Origin: Anaerolineales bacterium
GTDB taxonomy: Bacteria > Chloroflexota > Anaerolineae > Anaerolineales > Villigracilaceae
Direction: 5' to 3'
Length of the DNA stretch: 41,111 bases
Assembly: GCA_016789345.1 (NCBI GenBank)
Contig: JAEURG010000207.1
Location: 1 to 41,111 of the forward strand
Each line of letters opens with the position of its first letter. The stretch's first letter is position 1. Under the pieces are notes generated by a model. It did not search any database. It was not told the origin of the DNA and saw only the letters and a list, made by a program, of their open reading frames with translations. Shown one piece after another: positions 38,526 through 41,111 of this stretch. Made by a program: the position numbers and the translations under genes.

Positions 38526-39997
38526 CCAAAAAGATTTTTATTTTCACCCTGCTCACGCTTCTTTTATTGACCTCATGCCTGTTTCTGCAACCCCAAGCGG
38601 AGGCTACGCCTGTGCCACCTGCAACAGCAACCGAGCCAGTGAATCTTTCTACATTCAAAGCAGGGCTTAATCCGCAATATCATGCTGTGATAGATGAATT
38701 GTCGAATGCAAGTTTGTATCAGATTGATTTTGTGATTGGTGATAATTTGTATCAAATTACAGGAAAGCAATCTGTGAATTACACAAATAATGAAGATGTT
38801 ACATTAAATGAAATTCACTTCCGCTTATTCCCCAACATACTTGGCGGAAAGATGACGGTGAAAAATGTAAAAGTTAATAATGAAAGCGTTGAACCAAAAT
38901 ATTCTTTGAATGATAGTTTGTTGATTATTCCTTTAGAAAAACCTTTGAAAACTGACGAAAAAATAAATATTAGTATGGAATTTGATATTTCTATTCCGCG
39001 CAGTGTGGATTTGAATTATGGCGTGCAAGCCTATTACAACGATGTGTTGGCATTAGCCCATGCTTACCCGATGATTGCCGTGTATGACGATGAAGGTTGG
39101 AATTCTGAAATTCCGTCACAATCAGGGGATGTGACTTATGCAGATATGTCTTTCTTCATCGTTACTGTAGATGCGCCGAAGGATTTGGTTTTGGTGGCTT
39201 CGGGAATAGAAACAAATGTTGAGGAAACAGGAAACAGGCAACGGGTCAGGTATGAGGCGGGACCCGTGCGGGATTTTTATTTGGTGGGGAGTCCGAATTA
39301 TCAAGAATTTGTTAAAGAGGTTGATGGAGTTACACTTCGTTTTTATACGCCGAGTTATATGCAATCTGGCGCAGAAGAATCTTTGGGCTATGCGGCACAA
39401 TCTATAAAAATTTTCAATGAGAAGTATGGAGTGTATCCATATACTGAATTAGATTTTGTTTCTACGCCGACATTGGCATTAGGCATTGAGTACCCTGGCG
39501 TGATTGCGATTACGGATTGGATTATGGAACCGCAAATTGGCTATTTGGAGTCAACGGTGGTGCATGAGGTGGCGCATCAGTGGTTTTATAACTTGGTGGG
39601 CAATGACCAATTGGATGAGCCGTGGTTGGATGAGTCGTTGGCGCAATTTGCGACGATGCAATATTTTGAGGAACGATATGGTGAAGAAGGGATGTTGGCT
39701 TTTCGTAGGGAGTTAAAAGGCAGATGGGCTTATGTTGGCAACGAAGAGATTCCTGTGGGTTTGCCCGTGCGTGATTACAGCGGAGTGGAATATAGCGGCA
39801 TTGTGTATGGACGTGGTGCTTTATTTTTTATCGAACTTGAAAATGAAATGGGCTCTGATAATTTTGATACGTTTATGAAAAATTATGTAATGAATAATGC
39901 TTGGGGAATTAGTACAACTGAAATATTACGCGCCGAGGCGGAATCAAGTTGTGGTTGTGATTTGGCTGAGTTATTTGAGGTGTGGGTTTATAGGTGA
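38522..39997 (+). CDS. M1-family zinc aminopeptidase-like lipoprotein
   Basis: A 491-residue secreted lipoprotein. The signal peptide (IFIFTLLTLLLLTSCLF, lipobox LTSC) is followed by an N-terminal beta domain (~residues 45-250) and the catalytic domain with VVHEVAHQWFYN and LDESLAQF, giving the HExxH plus Glu zinc site of family M1. The substrate loop usually reading GxMEN reads LGIEYPG here, so true aminopeptidase specificity is uncertain. The long C-terminal helical domain of larger M1 enzymes is missing, as in many bacterial short forms. The start overlaps the preceding stop codon (ATGA). Confidence 0.92.
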   Translation: MTKKIFIFTLLTLLLLTSCLFLQPQAEATPVPPATATEPVNLSTFKAGLNPQYHAVIDELSNASLYQIDFVIGDNLYQITGKQSVNYTNNEDVTLNEIHFRLFPNILGGKMTVKNVKVNNESVEPKYSLNDSLLIIPLEKPLKTDEKINISMEFDISIPRSVDLNYGVQAYYNDVLALAHAYPMIAVYDDEGWNSEIPSQSGDVTYADMSFFIVTVDAPKDLVLVASGIETNVEETGNRQRVRYEAGPVRDFYLVGSPNYQEFVKEVDGVTLRFYTPSYMQSGAEESLGYAAQSIKIFNEKYGVYPYTELDFVSTPTLALGIEYPGVIAITDWIMEPQIGYLESTVVHEVAHQWFYNLVGNDQLDEPWLDESLAQFATMQYFEERYGEEGMLAFRRELKGRWAYVGNEEIPVGLPVRDYSGVEYSGIVYGRGALFFIELENEMGSDNFDTFMKNYVMNNAWGISTTEILRAEAESSCGCDLAELFEVWVYR

Positions 39998-40031
39998 TGG
40001 GATTTGGGAATCGGGAATCGGTGGTTGGTGG

Positions 40032-41009
40032 TCAGTTATCGAGTGGGGATTTGACGGCGAGTCCGCCGCGTTGGAGGACGTGGGTGTATATCATGGTGGT
40101 TTTCACGTCCTTGTGACCTAATAATTCTTGGACGGTACGAATGTCGTAACCATTTTGTAAAAGATGGGTGGCAAAAGAATGGCGAAAGGTATGAGGTGAA
40201 ACTGGTTTTGTTAAACCAACTGATAAAGCTGATTGGCGAACTGCTTTTTGTAGGACACTTGGGTCAATATGATGTCTTTTTGTCTTTTTGGAAATTGGGT
40301 CAAGTGAGCGAACTGATGCAGGGAAAATATATTGCCACATCCATTCTTTGGAAGCATTTGGATATTTTTTAGCAAGTGCATAAGAAAATGATGTTTCACC
40401 AAAACCTTCTTTGATGTCTTTTTCATGAATTGCTTTTACAACAAGAAGATGAGATTGAAGGTCTTGTGTAATTGAATCTGGAAGAATAGTGAAGCGGTCT
40501 TTTTCGCCTTTGCCTTCTCGAACAATAATTTGGTGGTTGCCAAAATCAATATCTTTGACTCGCAGTCGTAAACACTCCATCAGGCGCAAACCACTGCCGT
40601 ATAATATTTTTGCCATGAGTTTTTGCGTGCCATTCATATTGTTTATGATAGCACGAGCTTCTTCTACTGTTAGGACAACGGGAAGGGGTTTTGACTTGGT
40701 TGGGCGAATCGTATCGGTTGGGAAATTAAGTTCGGTATTTAAGACATGACGATATAAAAATGTTATAGCACTTAAGGCTTGATTTTGTGTGGAGGCAGAT
40801 ACATTATCTTTTGTAGCAAGATGAATGATAAAGTTTTGTACTTCGGGGACACCCATTTCGCGCGGGTGTTTTTTATTGTGATGTAGGATGAAGCGACGAA
40901 TCCAGTCTATGTATGTTTTTTCAGTACGGAGGGAATAATGTTTAGCACGAATAGCGTCTTGAACTTGTTCAAGCAGTTTCTTTTCTTTGGGTTTAGGGGT
41001 AATTTCCAT
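40032..41009 (-). CDS. intI: Integron-type integrase (tyrosine recombinase)
   Basis: A 325-residue tyrosine recombinase. Residues ~15-100 are the SAM-like core-binding domain ([18 protein letters not shown]). The catalytic domain carries Arg in [36 protein letters not shown] (His and the nucleophile Tyr). Between them, at about residues 205-255, lies the extra segment diagnostic of integron integrases: [16 protein letters not shown], then [13 protein letters not shown]. This separates it from ordinary XerC/D. In most integrons intI points away from attI and the array, so cassettes would lie right of 41111. No attC site is evident in the window. The only other sequence between M1 and intI is a 34-bp spacer. 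Confidence 0.93.
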   Translation of the reverse strand: MEITPKPKEKKLLEQVQDAIRAKHYSLRTEKTYIDWIRRFILHHNKKHPREMGVPEVQNFIIHLATKDNVSASTQNQALSAITFLYRHVLNTELNFPTDTIRPTKSKPLPVVLTVEEARAIINNMNGTQKLMAKILYGSGLRLMECLRLRVKDIDFGNHQIIVREGKGEKDRFTILPDSITQDLQSHLLVVKAIHEKDIKEGFGETSFSYALAKKYPNASKEWMWQYIFPASVRSLDPISKKTKRHHIDPSVLQKAVRQSALSVGLTKPVSPHTFRHSFATHLLQNGYDIRTVQELLGHKDVKTTMIYTHVLQRGGLAVKSPLDN

Positions 41010-41111
41010 CTTGACCTGTTATGTTTGTAAGTCTATAATTTACTTATTCTATTTTAACCTATGACCGCCTAATGTCCTAAATTAATATAGGTGATTAGAT
41101 GGAAATCGGCG
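41010..41111. other. Region upstream of intI; possible attI area, not resolved
   Basis: An AT-rich stretch with a GCCTAAT heptamer at 41067-41073, one base from the GCCTAAC core of integron sites, and a minus-strand TAAAAT that could serve intI. I cannot demonstrate an attI from sequence alone. Confidence 0.3.

Noticed and set aside
39998-40031. attC site or gene cassette left of the integrase
   Set aside because: Only 34 bp separate the M1 gene and intI, with no paired R'/R'' core sites.

Overview
The window looks like chromosomal DNA of a Chloroflexota bacterium of the Anaerolineae type. This is inference from gene content: many lipoproteins with Thr/Pro-rich linkers, an NBR1-Ig-like lipoprotein, a fused oligopeptide permease/ATPase, short RHS tips, a RIO kinase, and abundant short palindromic intergenic repeats. 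Base composition is moderately AT-rich. Several genes have a TANAAT box only 6-8 nt before ATG and no Shine-Dalgarno, which suggests leaderless mRNAs.

Layout. 1-2852: a partial TetR regulator with promoter and operator, a GxxExxY protein bracketed by two ~124-bp repeats, a probable modification-dependent EVE/PUA-HNH nuclease, and an AlkZ-related winged-helix protein. 2891-6216: oxidative pentose phosphate genes pgl, gnd and zwf. 6228-14814 (minus): probable operon of oligopeptide binding protein, permease, fused permease-ATPase, second ATPase, SpoU rRNA methyltransferase, a small membrane protein and a GAF-GAF-GGDEF cyclase. 15085-16947: an S9 peptidase. 16998-22041: an accessory island of three RHS C-terminal tips. 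They share nearly identical core DNA but carry different C-terminal domains (two are HExxH metallopeptidases), and each is followed by a lipoprotein or small membrane protein. 22150-26851: creatininase family, NBR1-like lipoprotein, MttB-family methyltransferase and RIO kinase. 26940-27122: a self-contained transcription unit for a 21-residue peptide. 27125-31690: FocA-type channel, degenerate histidine kinase and lipoprotein hydrolase in one operon, then pckA with a structured leader and terminator. 31707-34275: PLD-like lipoprotein, fabD and rpmF. 34543-36326: a Gly/Asp-rich membrane peptide and a minus-strand toxin/immunity-like pair. 36419-39997: SpoIIE-type phosphatase, TrkA-N membrane protein, P-loop protein and M1 peptidase lipoprotein. 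40032-41009: an integron-type integrase, whose cassette array, if there is one, would lie to the right of the window.

Most likely new biology: (1) the array of displaced RHS toxin tips, one of which has captured the promoter and start codon of the neighbouring creatininase gene; (2) a 17-bp ladder RNA plus terminator upstream of pckA, laid out like a riboswitch or attenuator; (3) the promoter-ORF-terminator unit for a 21-aa peptide; (4) the integron integrase at the right edge. Several genes look damaged: gnd has lost its start codon, two RHS tips have in-frame stops, and one tip core is disrupted by an insertion. Assembly error cannot be excluded for these.
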